A stretch of 64,000 bases of DNA from Mitsuokella multacida DSM 20544 (GTDB lineage: Bacteria; Bacillota; Negativicutes; Selenomonadales; Selenomonadaceae). Location: contig NZ_GG697143.2 of assembly GCF_000155955.1 (NCBI RefSeq), forward strand, positions 554-64,553. The letters are read 5' to 3'. Each line of letters begins with the position of its first letter. Within the stretch, counting starts at the first letter, position 1. The notes below the pieces were generated by a model. That model saw nothing but the letters and a program-made list of their open reading frames with translations, searched no databases and was not told the origin of the DNA. Below are positions 26,967 through 35,813 of this stretch, piece by piece. The position numbers and the translations under genes are program-made.

Positions 26967-27476
26967 ATGAAAATAAACATTGCTGAATCGAATGCGGACA
27001 TCATGCAGGAGATTCCGTTTGCGTTCACGACGACTGCCGAAGCCATCGGCGCCGTTGCGGACGATTATGCCTTTGTGGGACCTCTGAAGGTTGAAGGGCA
27101 TATCGTCCACACGGGCAGCTGCTGGCGCGCGGAAGGCGTCATCCGCTGTACGAAATCCTATGTATGCGACCGCTGCCTGGCACCGTGCCAAGAAGAGCAG
27201 GAACATCCCTTCTCGGAAGAATTCCGCCGCACGGGTGAGATGGCTGATGATGAAGAGGCCAATCGCTTTGATGGCGACTTCATCGACATCACGGAGCTCG
27301 TCCGTGATACCGTCCTGGCGGCTCAGCCGCTCAGCAAGCTCTGCAAGCCTGATTGCAAAGGACTCTGCCCCGTCTGTGGAGCAGACCTCAATCAGGGAGA
27401 CTGTGGCTGCGACCGGTTTGTACCGGATCCGCGCATGGCCGCCTTGCAGGAATTATTGGCGAAAAATAAGAAATGA
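26967..27476 (+). CDS. yceD: YceD family protein (DUF177)
   Basis: 169 residues from ATG 26967, 10 bases after GGAGGT; an in-frame ATG at 26949 overlaps that site and is rejected. Two Cys pairs are visible, CDRCLAPC and KLCKPDCKGLCPVCGADLNQGDCGC, the latter being the family C-terminal signature. YceD/Dcc-type proteins are linked to 23S rRNA accumulation and are usually encoded beside rpmF, as here. Confidence 0.93.
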   Translation: MKINIAESNADIMQEIPFAFTTTAEAIGAVADDYAFVGPLKVEGHIVHTGSCWRAEGVIRCTKSYVCDRCLAPCQEEQEHPFSEEFRRTGEMADDEEANRFDGDFIDITELVRDTVLAAQPLSKLCKPDCKGLCPVCGADLNQGDCGCDRFVPDPRMAALQELLAKNKK

Positions 27477-27499
27477 AACCGTAAGGAGGTGTATCCGAG

Positions 27500-27679
27500 A
27501 TGGCAGTACCAAAGCGCAAAACTTCGAAGGCACGCCGCGATCAGCGCCGTGCAAACTGGAAGCTCGAGGCTCCTGGCTTCGTAGCTTGCCCGCAGTGCCA
27601 CGAACCGAAGATGCCTCATCATGTATGCCCAGAATGCGGCTACTATGATGGCAAAGAGGTTGTCAAGGCAGCTGAATAA
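27500..27679 (+). CDS. rpmF: 50S ribosomal protein L32
   Basis: 59 residues: [20 protein letters not shown], then a zinc ribbon with CPQC (30-33) and CPEC (43-46). This is the zinc-binding form of L32. AAGGAGG lies upstream, and it follows yceD by 23 bases. Confidence 0.97.
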   Translation: MAVPKRKTSKARRDQRRANWKLEAPGFVACPQCHEPKMPHHVCPECGYYDGKEVVKAAE

Positions 27680-27690
27680 GAACAATACGA

Positions 27691-27724
27691 TAAGCAGGAC
27701 GAACGTCCTGCTTATTCTTTTTTT
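27691..27724 (+). terminator. Terminator after rpmF
   Basis: A perfect stem aagcaggac / gtcctgctt with a short loop, followed by attcttttttt. Confidence 0.88.
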
Positions 27725-27780
27725 GCCCGTATTTGCTCATACCTGCCTTTATCATCGAAGAGATTTGCGCGGTGCGAGAC

Positions 27781-27844
27781 TTGCTTTTTTAGGACAAACA
27801 CCGTATAATAAATCCTGATATAAGGTTGTAATATCAGGTACTAA
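27781..27844 (+). promoter_or_regulatory. Fatty-acid operon promoter with FapR operator
   Basis: TTGCTT (27781-27786), 17 bp, TATAAT (27804-27809). Downstream at 27828-27844 lies gtaatatcaggtactaa, which matches the 17-bp FapR operator as I recall it (TTAGTATCAGGTACTAA in this orientation) at 15 of 17 positions. Its place between promoter and fapR implies autoregulation released by malonyl-CoA/ACP. Confidence 0.82.
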
Positions 27845-27867
27845 AATCTTGGAGAGGAGATGAAGGC

Positions 27868-28428
27868 ATGGCAAGGGTCAAGAAGAAGGAGCGTCAGCAG
27901 CTCCTCCTGCAGCAGGTCAAGGAGAAACCGTTCCTGACCGACGAGGAGCTCGCCCAGAAGCTCAACGTCAGCGTGCAAACGATCCGTCTCGACCGTTTGG
28001 AGCTCGGCATACCGGAGCTGCGCGGCCGCATCCGCAAGATGGCGGAGAGTGCGCAGAACAAGGTCAAGTCCATCGAGAGCGGTGATGTCGTCGGCGAACT
28101 CATCGACCTCGAACTCGGCCATTCCGGCATCTCGCTGCTTCGCATCACGGATGATATGGTCTTCGCGAAGACGAAGATCGCCAAGGGCTACTACATGTTC
28201 TCGCAGGCCAATTCGCTGGCGCTCGCGATCATCGATGCGCCGATGGCCGTCACCGGCGTGGCGAACGTCAAGTACAAGGTGCCGGTGCATGTCGGTGAGA
28301 AGCTCATTGCCAAGGCAGAGATCGTCAAGGTACGCGGCAATAAATATTTTGTCTGGGTCAAGACACGCAATGATACTCAGGAGGTATTCCGTGCGAAATT
28401 CATCATGGTTTCGTGGGGAGAGGAGTGA
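27868..28428 (+). CDS. fapR: Fatty-acid biosynthesis transcriptional repressor FapR
   Basis: 186 residues. The N-terminal DeoR-like helix-turn-helix (LTDEELAQKLNVSVQTIRLDRLELGIPELRGRI) is joined to a hotdog-fold malonyl-CoA sensor (FSQANSLALAIIDAPMAVTGVANVKYKVPVHVGEKLIAKAEI). FapR represses fatty-acid and phospholipid genes and is relieved by malonyl-CoA. It is first in the operon it is expected to control, with a matching operator upstream. Confidence 0.96.
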   Translation: MARVKKKERQQLLLQQVKEKPFLTDEELAQKLNVSVQTIRLDRLELGIPELRGRIRKMAESAQNKVKSIESGDVVGELIDLELGHSGISLLRITDDMVFAKTKIAKGYYMFSQANSLALAIIDAPMAVTGVANVKYKVPVHVGEKLIAKAEIVKVRGNKYFVWVKTRNDTQEVFRAKFIMVSWGEE

Positions 28429-28443
28429 GGGGGAATTTCCGGC

Positions 28444-29472
28444 ATGAAGATTGCAGTTGATGCCATGGGCGGTGATTACGCACCGCTCGAGATCGTTTTC
28501 GGTGCGGTGCGCGCCGCCAAGAAATACCATTGTGAGATTGTCCTCGTCGGCGATGAGGCGAAGATCCGTGAGGTCCTGTCGAAGGAGCCGGGCTGGGAAA
28601 AGCTCGGCATTTCCATTCATCACGCCTCGCAGGTCATCGAGATGGGCGAGCATCCGGCAGATGCGGTGCGCACGAAGAAGGATGCGTCCATCGTCGTGGC
28701 AACACGCCTCGTCAAGGACGGCGTCTGCGACGCCGTGCTGTCGGCTGGCAGTACGGGCGCAGCCGTGACGGCAGCGCAGCTCATCTTGCGCCGCATCAAG
28801 GGCATCGGCCGTCCGACTATCGCGACGCCGATGCCGACGCCGAAGGGCGTCACACTGCTCTTGGACTCCGGGGCCAATGTGGACTCGAAGCCGGAGCATC
28901 TCGTCCAGAGCGGCATCATGGGCTCGATCTACGCGGAATACGTCTTCAAGATCAAGAACCCGCGTGTCGGTCTCTTGAACATCGGCGAGGAGGAGACGAA
29001 GGGCAATGAGCAGGCCAAGGCGACTTACGCACTGCTCAAGAACATGCACACGATCAACTTCTGTGGCAATGCGGAGGGACGCGATGTGCCCAAGGGCAAC
29101 TTCGATGTCGTAATTTGTGATGGATTTGTTGGCAATGTTGTGCTAAAATTTGCAGAGGGACTGGCAAAGACAATCCTGAAGCTCATCAAGGAGGCCATCA
29201 AGGGCGGCGGTATTCTCGCCAAGCTAGGTGCGTTCCTCCTGATGCCGACGCTCAAGAAGCTCGGCAAGCGCCTCGACGTCACGGAGTACGGCGGTGCGCC
29301 GCTCTTAGGTGTCAATGGCTGCTGCATCATCAGCCATGGCTCGTCGAACGCCAAGTCCATCTGCAGTGCAATCGGTGTGGCGAATGATTATGTCCGGGGG
29401 GATGTCCTCGCTCACATCCAGGATACACTTGCAAAGGAGGATATACTGACGCATGACGGAGAAAAGAAATAG
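28444..29472 (+). CDS. plsX: Phosphate acyltransferase PlsX
   Basis: 342 residues. Family landmarks: MKIAVDAMGGDYAPLEIVFGA, LSAGSTGAAVTAAQ, RPTIATPMP, LNIGEEETKGN, FDVVICDGFVGNVVLKFAEG and GAPLLGVNGCCIISHGSSN. PlsX converts acyl-ACP to acyl-phosphate for phosphatidate synthesis. It overlaps fabH by 20 bases. Confidence 0.97.
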   Translation: MKIAVDAMGGDYAPLEIVFGAVRAAKKYHCEIVLVGDEAKIREVLSKEPGWEKLGISIHHASQVIEMGEHPADAVRTKKDASIVVATRLVKDGVCDAVLSAGSTGAAVTAAQLILRRIKGIGRPTIATPMPTPKGVTLLLDSGANVDSKPEHLVQSGIMGSIYAEYVFKIKNPRVGLLNIGEEETKGNEQAKATYALLKNMHTINFCGNAEGRDVPKGNFDVVICDGFVGNVVLKFAEGLAKTILKLIKEAIKGGGILAKLGAFLLMPTLKKLGKRLDVTEYGGAPLLGVNGCCIISHGSSNAKSICSAIGVANDYVRGDVLAHIQDTLAKEDILTHDGEKK

Positions 29473-30457
29473 CGCTGGTATCATAGGGACAGGCTGGTAC
29501 GTGCCGGAGAAGGTCATCACGAATGAAGACCTCGAGCAGATGGTCGACACGAGTGACGAGTGGATTGTCGAGCGCACGGGCATCCATGAGCGCCGCGTGG
29601 CGCGCAAGGACCAGCCGACATCGGACCTCGCAGAGCGCGCGGCCCGCATGGCCATCGAGAATGCCGGCGTGAAAGCCGAGGAGCTCGACCTCATCATCGT
29701 CGCGACGATGACGCCGGACCGCACGATCCCGTCGACGGCCTGCATCCTGCAGGACCGCCTCGGCGCAACGAAGGCAGGTGCCTTTGACCTTTCCGCTGCC
29801 TGCTCGGGCTTTGCCTACGCAGCAGCGACGGCCTGCCAGTTCATCGAGACGGGCGTCTACCGCCACATCCTCGTGGTCGGCGCGGAGACGCTCTCGAAGG
29901 TCCTGGACTGGACGGACCGCAACACCTGCATCCTGTTCGGTGATGGTGCCGGTGCCGCCGTCTTCGGCCCGGTCGAAGAAGGCTACGGCCTCTTGAGCTT
30001 CGACCTCGGCAGCGACGGTGCGGGCGGCGACCTGCTCGACATCCCTGCCGGCGGCAGCCTCAAGCCTCTGACGGCCGAGTCGCTGCTGATGCACGAGAAC
30101 TGCATCCACATGGATGGCCGGGCCGTCTTCCGCTTCGCAGTCAAGATCCTCGGCGAGACGGTCGAGAAGTCGCTTGCGCGCGCGGGCATCGAGAAGTCGG
30201 AAATCGACTGGCTCGTGCCGCATCAGGCCAACACGCGCATCATTGATGCGGCGGCGAAGCGCCTGGAACTCCCGGCGGAGAAGGTCATCGTCGATATCGG
30301 GAAATATGGCAACATGTCAGCGGCGTCCATTCCGGTTGCCCTGGCGGAGGCGGTGCAGGCGCACCGCTTCAAGAAAGGTGATCTCATTGCCCTGGCCGGT
30401 TTTGGTGCCGGACTTACCTGGGCATCCTGCATCATGAAATGGGCTAAGGAGGACTAA
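29453..30457 (+). CDS. fabH: 3-oxoacyl-ACP synthase III (KAS III)
   Basis: 334 residues. The catalytic triad is visible: Cys117 in DLSAACSGFAYA, His257 in VPHQAN and Asn287 in YGNMSAAS. It begins with the family N-terminus GIIGTGWYVPEKVITNEDLE. It condenses an acyl-CoA primer with malonyl-ACP to start fatty-acid synthesis. Confidence 0.97.
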   Translation: MTEKRNSAGIIGTGWYVPEKVITNEDLEQMVDTSDEWIVERTGIHERRVARKDQPTSDLAERAARMAIENAGVKAEELDLIIVATMTPDRTIPSTACILQDRLGATKAGAFDLSAACSGFAYAAATACQFIETGVYRHILVVGAETLSKVLDWTDRNTCILFGDGAGAAVFGPVEEGYGLLSFDLGSDGAGGDLLDIPAGGSLKPLTAESLLMHENCIHMDGRAVFRFAVKILGETVEKSLARAGIEKSEIDWLVPHQANTRIIDAAAKRLELPAEKVIVDIGKYGNMSAASIPVALAEAVQAHRFKKGDLIALAGFGAGLTWASCIMKWAKED

Positions 30458-30461
30458 TCTG

Positions 30462-31409
30462 ATGTTTGAAAATAATGCAATCTGTAAGTTACTCAACATA
30501 AAGTATCCAATCTTCCAGGGTGGCATGGCCTGGATCGGCACGGCTGAGCTCGCCTCGGCTGTCTCGAACGCCGGCGGTCTCGGCATCATCGGTGCCGGCC
30601 ACATGCCGCCAGAGATCCTGCGTGCAGAGATCCAGAAGTGCAAGAGCTGGACGGACAAGCCGTTCGGCGTCAATGTCATGCTCATGAGCCCGTATGTCAA
30701 GGAAGTCATGCAGGTCGTCGTCGAGGAGAAAGTACAGGTCGTCACGACGGGTGCTGGCAACCCGGGCGAGTACGTGCCGGCGCTCAAGGAGATCGGCGCG
30801 AAGGTCATCCCGGTCGTCGCTTCGGTCGCGCTCGCGAAGCGCCTCGTGCGCTGCGGCGTCGATGCTCTGATCGCAGAGGGCACGGAGTCGGGTGGCCACA
30901 TCGGTGAGATCACGACGATGGCCCTCGTGCCGCAGATCGTCGACGCTGTCGATGTGCCGGTCATCGGTGCAGGCGGCATCGCGGATTCGCGCGGCATGGC
31001 AGCAGCCTTCGCGCTCGGCGCACAGGCCGTCCAGATGGGCTCTCGCTTCGTCGTGAGCGAGGAGTGTATCGCTCATCCGAACTACAAGAAGATGGTCCTT
31101 AAGGCGAAAGACCGTTCGACGGTCGTCACGGGTCGCACGCTCGGCCATCCGGCACGCGTGCTCCACAACAAGCTTACGCGCAAGTACCAGGAACTCGAGG
31201 CAGCCGGTGCTCCAGCAGAAGAGCTCGAGAAGCTCGGCGTCGGCTCCCTGCACCGCGCTACGCATGAGGGCGATGTCGACAACGGCTCCGTCATGATCGG
31301 CGAGATCTCCGGCATGCTCAACGACATCAAGCCGGTCAAGACGATCATCGAGGACATCATCAATGGTCTGCCGGGCGTCATCGAGACAATCGAGAACGAC
31401 TGCAAATAA
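30462..31409 (+). CDS. fabK: Enoyl-ACP reductase II (FMN-dependent)
   Basis: 315 residues of the FabK/nitronate monooxygenase TIM-barrel fold: YPIFQGGMAWIGTAELASAVSNAGGLGIIGAG, EGTESGGHIGE, VPVIGAGGIADSRGMAAAFALGAQAVQMGSRF. Its place directly after fabH supports FabK, the flavoprotein enoyl-ACP reductase used instead of FabI in many Firmicutes. No fabI is seen here. Confidence 0.94.
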   Translation: MFENNAICKLLNIKYPIFQGGMAWIGTAELASAVSNAGGLGIIGAGHMPPEILRAEIQKCKSWTDKPFGVNVMLMSPYVKEVMQVVVEEKVQVVTTGAGNPGEYVPALKEIGAKVIPVVASVALAKRLVRCGVDALIAEGTESGGHIGEITTMALVPQIVDAVDVPVIGAGGIADSRGMAAAFALGAQAVQMGSRFVVSEECIAHPNYKKMVLKAKDRSTVVTGRTLGHPARVLHNKLTRKYQELEAAGAPAEELEKLGVGSLHRATHEGDVDNGSVMIGEISGMLNDIKPVKTIIEDIINGLPGVIETIENDCK

Positions 31410-31504
31410 GCAAGCAGTTATCATACCATAATATATAAGAATCGAACACGCAATAATATAACATGATTACTTACAAGAGAAGATAGAGCAGGGGGTAGTG
31501 AAAC

Positions 31505-32449
31505 GTGAACAAACTCGCATTCGTATTTCCGGGTCAGGGCGCTCAGGCTGTCGGGATGGGCAAGGACCTTTTCGAACAGTATGATGTCGCCAAAAGACTC
31601 TTCGCTGAAGCTGACGAGGCGTTAGGATACTCCATCAAGGACATGTGCTTCGAGGGCCCGGCAGACGATCTCAAGCTCACGGCCAACACGCAGCCCGCCA
31701 TCCTGACGGTCAGCGTTATCGTCAATGAGATCCTCAAGGAGCACGGCGTGCAGCCGGATGTCGCTGGCGGCCATAGCCTCGGCGAGTATTCGGCCCTTGT
31801 CGCAGCAGGCGTCCTCTCCTTTAAGGATGCCGTCGCACTCGTCCACAAGCGCGGTCAGTACATGCAGGAGGCCGTCCCCGTAGGCGAGGGCGGCATGGCA
31901 GCCATCATCGGCCTCGATGACGAGGCGATTGCTGCAGCCTGCGAGAAGGCAACGAAAGAGGCGGGCGAGGTCCAGCCGGTCAACTTCAACTGCCCGGGGC
32001 AGACGGTCATCGCCGGCACGACGCATGGCGTGGAGAAGGCCGTAGAGGAGCTCAAGGCAGCTGGGGCCAAGAAGGCCGTCGTGCTGCCGGTCTCCGCACC
32101 GTTCCATTCGACGCTCATGAAGCCGGCCGCTGAGAAGCTCGCCGCAGAGCTCGATAAGGTCGCCATCCACGATGCAGCGTTCCCCGTTGTCTCGAATTTC
32201 ACGGGTGAGCTGGAGACGAAGGCGGAGGAAATCAAGGCGAACCTCGTCGCACAGGCTGACCATCCGGTCCGCTGGATCGCCTGTGTCAAGACGATGCAGG
32301 CCTTTGGCGCCGACACGTTCGTCGAGGCTGGACCGGGCAAGACGCTCTGCGGTTTCAACCGCCGCATCGACCGTTCCATCAAGAGTCTCAATGTCGAAAA
32401 CCTTGAAAGTTTGCAAAAAACGCTTGACTATTTGAAGGAGGTTCGTTAA
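31505..32449 (+). CDS. fabD: Malonyl-CoA:ACP transacylase
   Basis: 314 residues. Nucleophile Ser91 in GHSLGEYS, the N-terminal FPGQGAQ motif and His201 in SAPFHSTLM are present. It starts with GTG at 31505 behind GGGGG. It ends 1 base before fabG. It loads malonyl groups onto ACP. Confidence 0.97.
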   Translation: MNKLAFVFPGQGAQAVGMGKDLFEQYDVAKRLFAEADEALGYSIKDMCFEGPADDLKLTANTQPAILTVSVIVNEILKEHGVQPDVAGGHSLGEYSALVAAGVLSFKDAVALVHKRGQYMQEAVPVGEGGMAAIIGLDDEAIAAACEKATKEAGEVQPVNFNCPGQTVIAGTTHGVEKAVEELKAAGAKKAVVLPVSAPFHSTLMKPAAEKLAAELDKVAIHDAAFPVVSNFTGELETKAEEIKANLVAQADHPVRWIACVKTMQAFGADTFVEAGPGKTLCGFNRRIDRSIKSLNVENLESLQKTLDYLKEVR

Positions 32450-32450
32450 T

Positions 32451-33194
32451 ATGCTTTTAGATGGAAAGGTCGCACTCGTGACGGGTGCGTCGCGCGGTAT
32501 CGGTCGTGCCATCGCCATCCGGCTCGCTTCGGAGGGCGCTAAAGTCGCCATCAACTTCGCAGGCAACCAGAAGGCTGCTGAGGAAGTCAAGGGCGAGATC
32601 GAGAAGAACGGCGGCGAGGCAATCCTCGTCAAGGCCAATGTGGCAGACAGCGCAGCAGTGGACGAAATGTTCGCGAAGGTCATCGAAGCGTTCGGCACGG
32701 TTGACATCCTCGTCAACAACGCCGGCATCACGCGCGACGGACTGCTCATCCGCATGAAGGATGAGGATTTCGATGCCGTCATCGATACGAACCTCAAGGG
32801 CGTTTTCTACTGCACGAAGGCAGCGGCGAAGATCATGATGAAGAAGCGCAGCGGCCGCATCGTCAACATGAGCTCGGTCGTCGGCCTCATGGGCAATGCC
32901 GGCCAGACAAACTACGCGGCAGCGAAGGCTGGCGTGCTCGGCTTCTCGAAGTCGGCCGCCAAGGAACTCGCGGCGCGCGGCGTCACGGTCAACATGGTCG
33001 CCCCGGGCTTCATTGATACGGATATGACGGCAGTCCTCTCGGACAAAGTCAAGGACGCGATGGTCCAGGAGATCCCGATGCGCAAGATGGGACGTCCAGA
33101 AGACGTCGCCAATGCCGTACTTTTCCTCGTATCGGATTGTTCATCCTATATCACTGGTCAGGTCGTCAATGTAGACGGCGGCATGGTTATGTGA
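32451..33194 (+). CDS. fabG: 3-oxoacyl-ACP reductase
   Basis: 247 residues, classical short-chain dehydrogenase. TGASRGIG (11-18) binds NADPH, NNAG follows, and the catalytic Ser142, Tyr155 and Lys159 (YAAAK) are in place. It reduces 3-oxoacyl-ACP in elongation. Confidence 0.97.
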   Translation: MLLDGKVALVTGASRGIGRAIAIRLASEGAKVAINFAGNQKAAEEVKGEIEKNGGEAILVKANVADSAAVDEMFAKVIEAFGTVDILVNNAGITRDGLLIRMKDEDFDAVIDTNLKGVFYCTKAAAKIMMKKRSGRIVNMSSVVGLMGNAGQTNYAAAKAGVLGFSKSAAKELAARGVTVNMVAPGFIDTDMTAVLSDKVKDAMVQEIPMRKMGRPEDVANAVLFLVSDCSSYITGQVVNVDGGMVM

Positions 33195-33235
33195 TATAAC
33201 TATATTAGGATACTAATTTAAGGAGGTGAAACTTC

Positions 33236-33472
33236 ATGTCGACTTTTGAAAAAGTTAGAGATATCGTTGTTGAGCAGCTGGGCGTTGAGCCGGACGAGGT
33301 CGCAATCGATTCTACCTTCATCGATGATTTGGGCGCTGATTCCCTGGATATCGTTGAGCTGATCATGGCTTTCGAAGAGGAATTCAACATTGAGATTCCG
33401 GACGAGGCTGCTGAGAAGATCAAGACTGTTCAGGATGTAGTTACCTACATTGACCAGCACAAGGACAAATAA
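33236..33472 (+). CDS. acpP: Acyl carrier protein
   Basis: 78 acidic residues with the 4'-phosphopantetheine attachment site Ser36 in [12 protein letters not shown] strong AAGGAGGTG site lies upstream. A terminator directly downstream may help produce excess ACP mRNA relative to distal genes. Confidence 0.98.
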   Translation: MSTFEKVRDIVVEQLGVEPDEVAIDSTFIDDLGADSLDIVELIMAFEEEFNIEIPDEAAEKIKTVQDVVTYIDQHKDK

Positions 33473-33495
33473 GATTGAGCGTCTTACCTTTTGAG

Positions 33496-33526
33496 AATCC
33501 CGTGAAGTTGCTTCGCGGGATTTTCT
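33496..33526 (+). terminator. Internal terminator after acpP
   Basis: A 12-bp stem (33496-33507 / 33511-33522, aatcccgtgaag / cttcgcgggatt, one mismatch) followed by TTTTCTT, located inside the fatty-acid operon. It likely reduces expression of the genes after acpP. Confidence 0.8.
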
Positions 33527-33555
33527 TAAGAGGTAAAATGATTGGAGGAGTAACA

Positions 33556-34500
33556 TTGAAACTTCCAGAGCTTAAGATTGGCAACAAGATTGCACGTTTA
33601 CCGATCCAGCAGGGTGGTATGGCAATCCGCTTGTCAACGGCCCGTCTGGCCGCAGCCGTTGCGAACGAGGGCGGTATCGGCCTCATCGCTGCATCTGGCA
33701 TGAGCCACGACGAACTGCGTTATGAGATCAGGCTCGCACGTTCGCTCACATCTGGTATCATCGGCATCAACATCATGGTTGCTGCCCGTGATTTTGCAGG
33801 CATTGTCAAAACGGCCATCGATGAGGGCATCGATCTCGTTGTAGCAGGTGCAGGCTTTTCACGCGATATGTTTGGCCTTGGCAAGGAGTCCGGGACACCA
33901 ATTGTCCCGATTGTTTCTTCTGTAAAATTAGCTAAAATCTCGGAGCGTCTTGGTGCAGCAGCTATCGTGCTGGAGGGCAAGGAGGCTGGCGGTCATCTCG
34001 GGACGAACACGTCGGTACGTGATCTCATCTCGGATGTCAGCGCAGCGGTCAAGATCCCGGTCATCGCGGCCGGTGGCGTCCTTCATGGCCAGGACATCGT
34101 TGATCTGATAAAGATGGGCGCAGCAGGCGTCCAGATGGGCTCTCGCTTTGCTGCCTCGGAGGAATCCAACGCAGCGCCGGCCCTCAAAGAATACTATCTG
34201 AAATCGAAGCCGGAAGACATCGTCGTCATCCACAGCCCGGTCGGCCTGCCAGGCCGCGCCGTGCGCACGCCGTTCTCGGCAAGGGTCCTCGAGGGTCCTG
34301 TGCCGCCGAAGACGTGCGATGCATGCCTCAAGGCCTGCAAGCATAATTTCTGCATCATCCGCGCGCTGATCCGCGCGCAGCAGGGCGATGTGGAGACGGG
34401 CCTCGTCTTCACGGGTGAATACATGCCGCGCATCGACAAGATCCTGTCGGTGCACGAGATTTTCGAGCAGCTCAAGAGAGAAGCAGAAGCTGCAGATTGA
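33556..34500 (+). CDS. FMN-dependent nitronate monooxygenase-like protein, FabK paralogue with Cys cluster
   Basis: 314 residues from TTG 33556, 6 bases after GGAGGAG (ATG 33538 is an alternative). The FabK-like TIM barrel is clear: LPIQQGGMAIRLSTARLAAAVANEGGIGLIAA, LEGKEAGGHLG, IPVIAAGGVLHGQDIVDLIKMGAAGVQMGSRF. The C-terminal part differs from FabK and contains CDACLKACKHNFC, a cysteine cluster that could bind metal or Fe-S. The role in the fab operon is unknown; a second enoyl reductase or a nitronate/quinone oxidoreductase are possibilities. Confidence 0.85.
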   Translation: MKLPELKIGNKIARLPIQQGGMAIRLSTARLAAAVANEGGIGLIAASGMSHDELRYEIRLARSLTSGIIGINIMVAARDFAGIVKTAIDEGIDLVVAGAGFSRDMFGLGKESGTPIVPIVSSVKLAKISERLGAAAIVLEGKEAGGHLGTNTSVRDLISDVSAAVKIPVIAAGGVLHGQDIVDLIKMGAAGVQMGSRFAASEESNAAPALKEYYLKSKPEDIVVIHSPVGLPGRAVRTPFSARVLEGPVPPKTCDACLKACKHNFCIIRALIRAQQGDVETGLVFTGEYMPRIDKILSVHEIFEQLKREAEAAD

Positions 34501-34563
34501 TCCTGGGCGCCGCTTGGCGCTATGGGGTATAGCAAGATCAAGAATTAGAGGGGAGTCATTGTT

Positions 34564-35808
34564 TTGAGTAAACGCGTAGTAATTACGGGCCTGGGGGCCA
34601 TCACCCCAATCGGTATCGGTAAGGACGCATTCTGGGAAGGCCTCATGGAAGGCAAGAACGGCATCGGCAAGATTACCCGTTTTGATGCGTCGGAGTACGG
34701 TGCACAGATCGCGGGTGAGGTCAAGGGCTTTGAGCCGACGGACTACATCGACAAGAAGGAGTCCAAGCGCATGGACCGCTATGCACAGTTCGCTGTCGCA
34801 GCGGCAAAGCTGGCAATCGAGGATGCTGGTCTCAATCTCGAGAAGGAAGACCGCGACCGCATCGGCACGTACATCGGCGCGGGCATCGGCGGCATCGAGA
34901 CGATGCACGCTCAGTACAAGAAGCTCTTTGACAAGGGACCGAGCCGCATCAGCCCGTTCTTCATCCCGATGATGATTGCGAACCTTGCTGCCGGCCAGGT
35001 CGCCATCACCTATAAGCTCCACGGTCCGTCCTCGTGCGTCGTCACGGCTTGCGCAACGGGCACGAACTGCATCGGCGATGCTTTCCGTGTCATCCAGGAA
35101 GGCAAGGCCGATGTCATGGTCGCCGGCGGCACGGAAGCAGCCATCAGCCAGGCGGCTGTCGCAGGCTTCGCTGCGATGAAGGCGCTCTGCATGGATCATA
35201 ACGATGATCCGGAACACGCATCGCGCCCGTTCGACAAGAACCGCAGCGGTTTCGTCATGGGCGAGGGCGCTGGCCTCGTCATCCTCGAGAGCCTCGAGCA
35301 TGCCAAGGCGCGCGGCGCGCACATCTACGCAGAGCTCGCCGGCTACGGCGCGAACTCCGACGCCTACCACATGACGAGCCCCGCTCCGGGCGGCGAGTAT
35401 CAGGCGAAGTGCATGCAGCTGGCCATCGACGATGCCGGCCTGCAGGCCGCTGACGTCGACTACGTCAACGCGCACGGCACGTCGACGCACCTCAACGATG
35501 AGGGCGAGTCGCTGGCCATCAAGGCCGTCTGGGGCGAGCATGCGAAGGACGTCTCCGTCTCGTCCATCAAGTCGATGACGGGCCATCTGCTCGGCGCTGC
35601 CGGCGGTATTGAGGCAGTTGCCACGGCACTGACGGTCGAGCGCGACATGATGCCGCCGACGATCAACTACGAGACGCCGGACGAGGGCCTCGACCTCGAC
35701 TACGTACCGAACAAGGCGCGTGCGAAGAAGGTCCGCGCGGCCATCTCGAACAACTTCGGCTTTGGCGGTCACAATGCGTGCATCGTCATGAAGAAGTACA
35801 CGGAGTAA
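34564..35808 (+). CDS. fabF: 3-oxoacyl-ACP synthase II (KAS II)
   Basis: 414 residues. Catalytic Cys163 in TACATGTNCIGDAF, His in NAHGTSTHLND and His in KSMTGHLLGAAG are all present. It starts with TTG at 34564 behind AGGGGAG. It elongates acyl-ACP chains. It is followed 5 bases later by rnc, a common Firmicute arrangement. Confidence 0.97.
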   Translation: MSKRVVITGLGAITPIGIGKDAFWEGLMEGKNGIGKITRFDASEYGAQIAGEVKGFEPTDYIDKKESKRMDRYAQFAVAAAKLAIEDAGLNLEKEDRDRIGTYIGAGIGGIETMHAQYKKLFDKGPSRISPFFIPMMIANLAAGQVAITYKLHGPSSCVVTACATGTNCIGDAFRVIQEGKADVMVAGGTEAAISQAAVAGFAAMKALCMDHNDDPEHASRPFDKNRSGFVMGEGAGLVILESLEHAKARGAHIYAELAGYGANSDAYHMTSPAPGGEYQAKCMQLAIDDAGLQAADVDYVNAHGTSTHLNDEGESLAIKAVWGEHAKDVSVSSIKSMTGHLLGAAGGIEAVATALTVERDMMPPTINYETPDEGLDLDYVPNKARAKKVRAAISNNFGFGGHNACIVMKKYTE

Positions 35809-35813
35809 TGCCT

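Noticed and set aside
33199-33218. attag-gata-ctaat inverted repeat before acpP as a second FapR operator
   Set aside because: The half-site spacing is 4 bp instead of 9 bp, so it does not fit the FapR operator; the one before fapR does.
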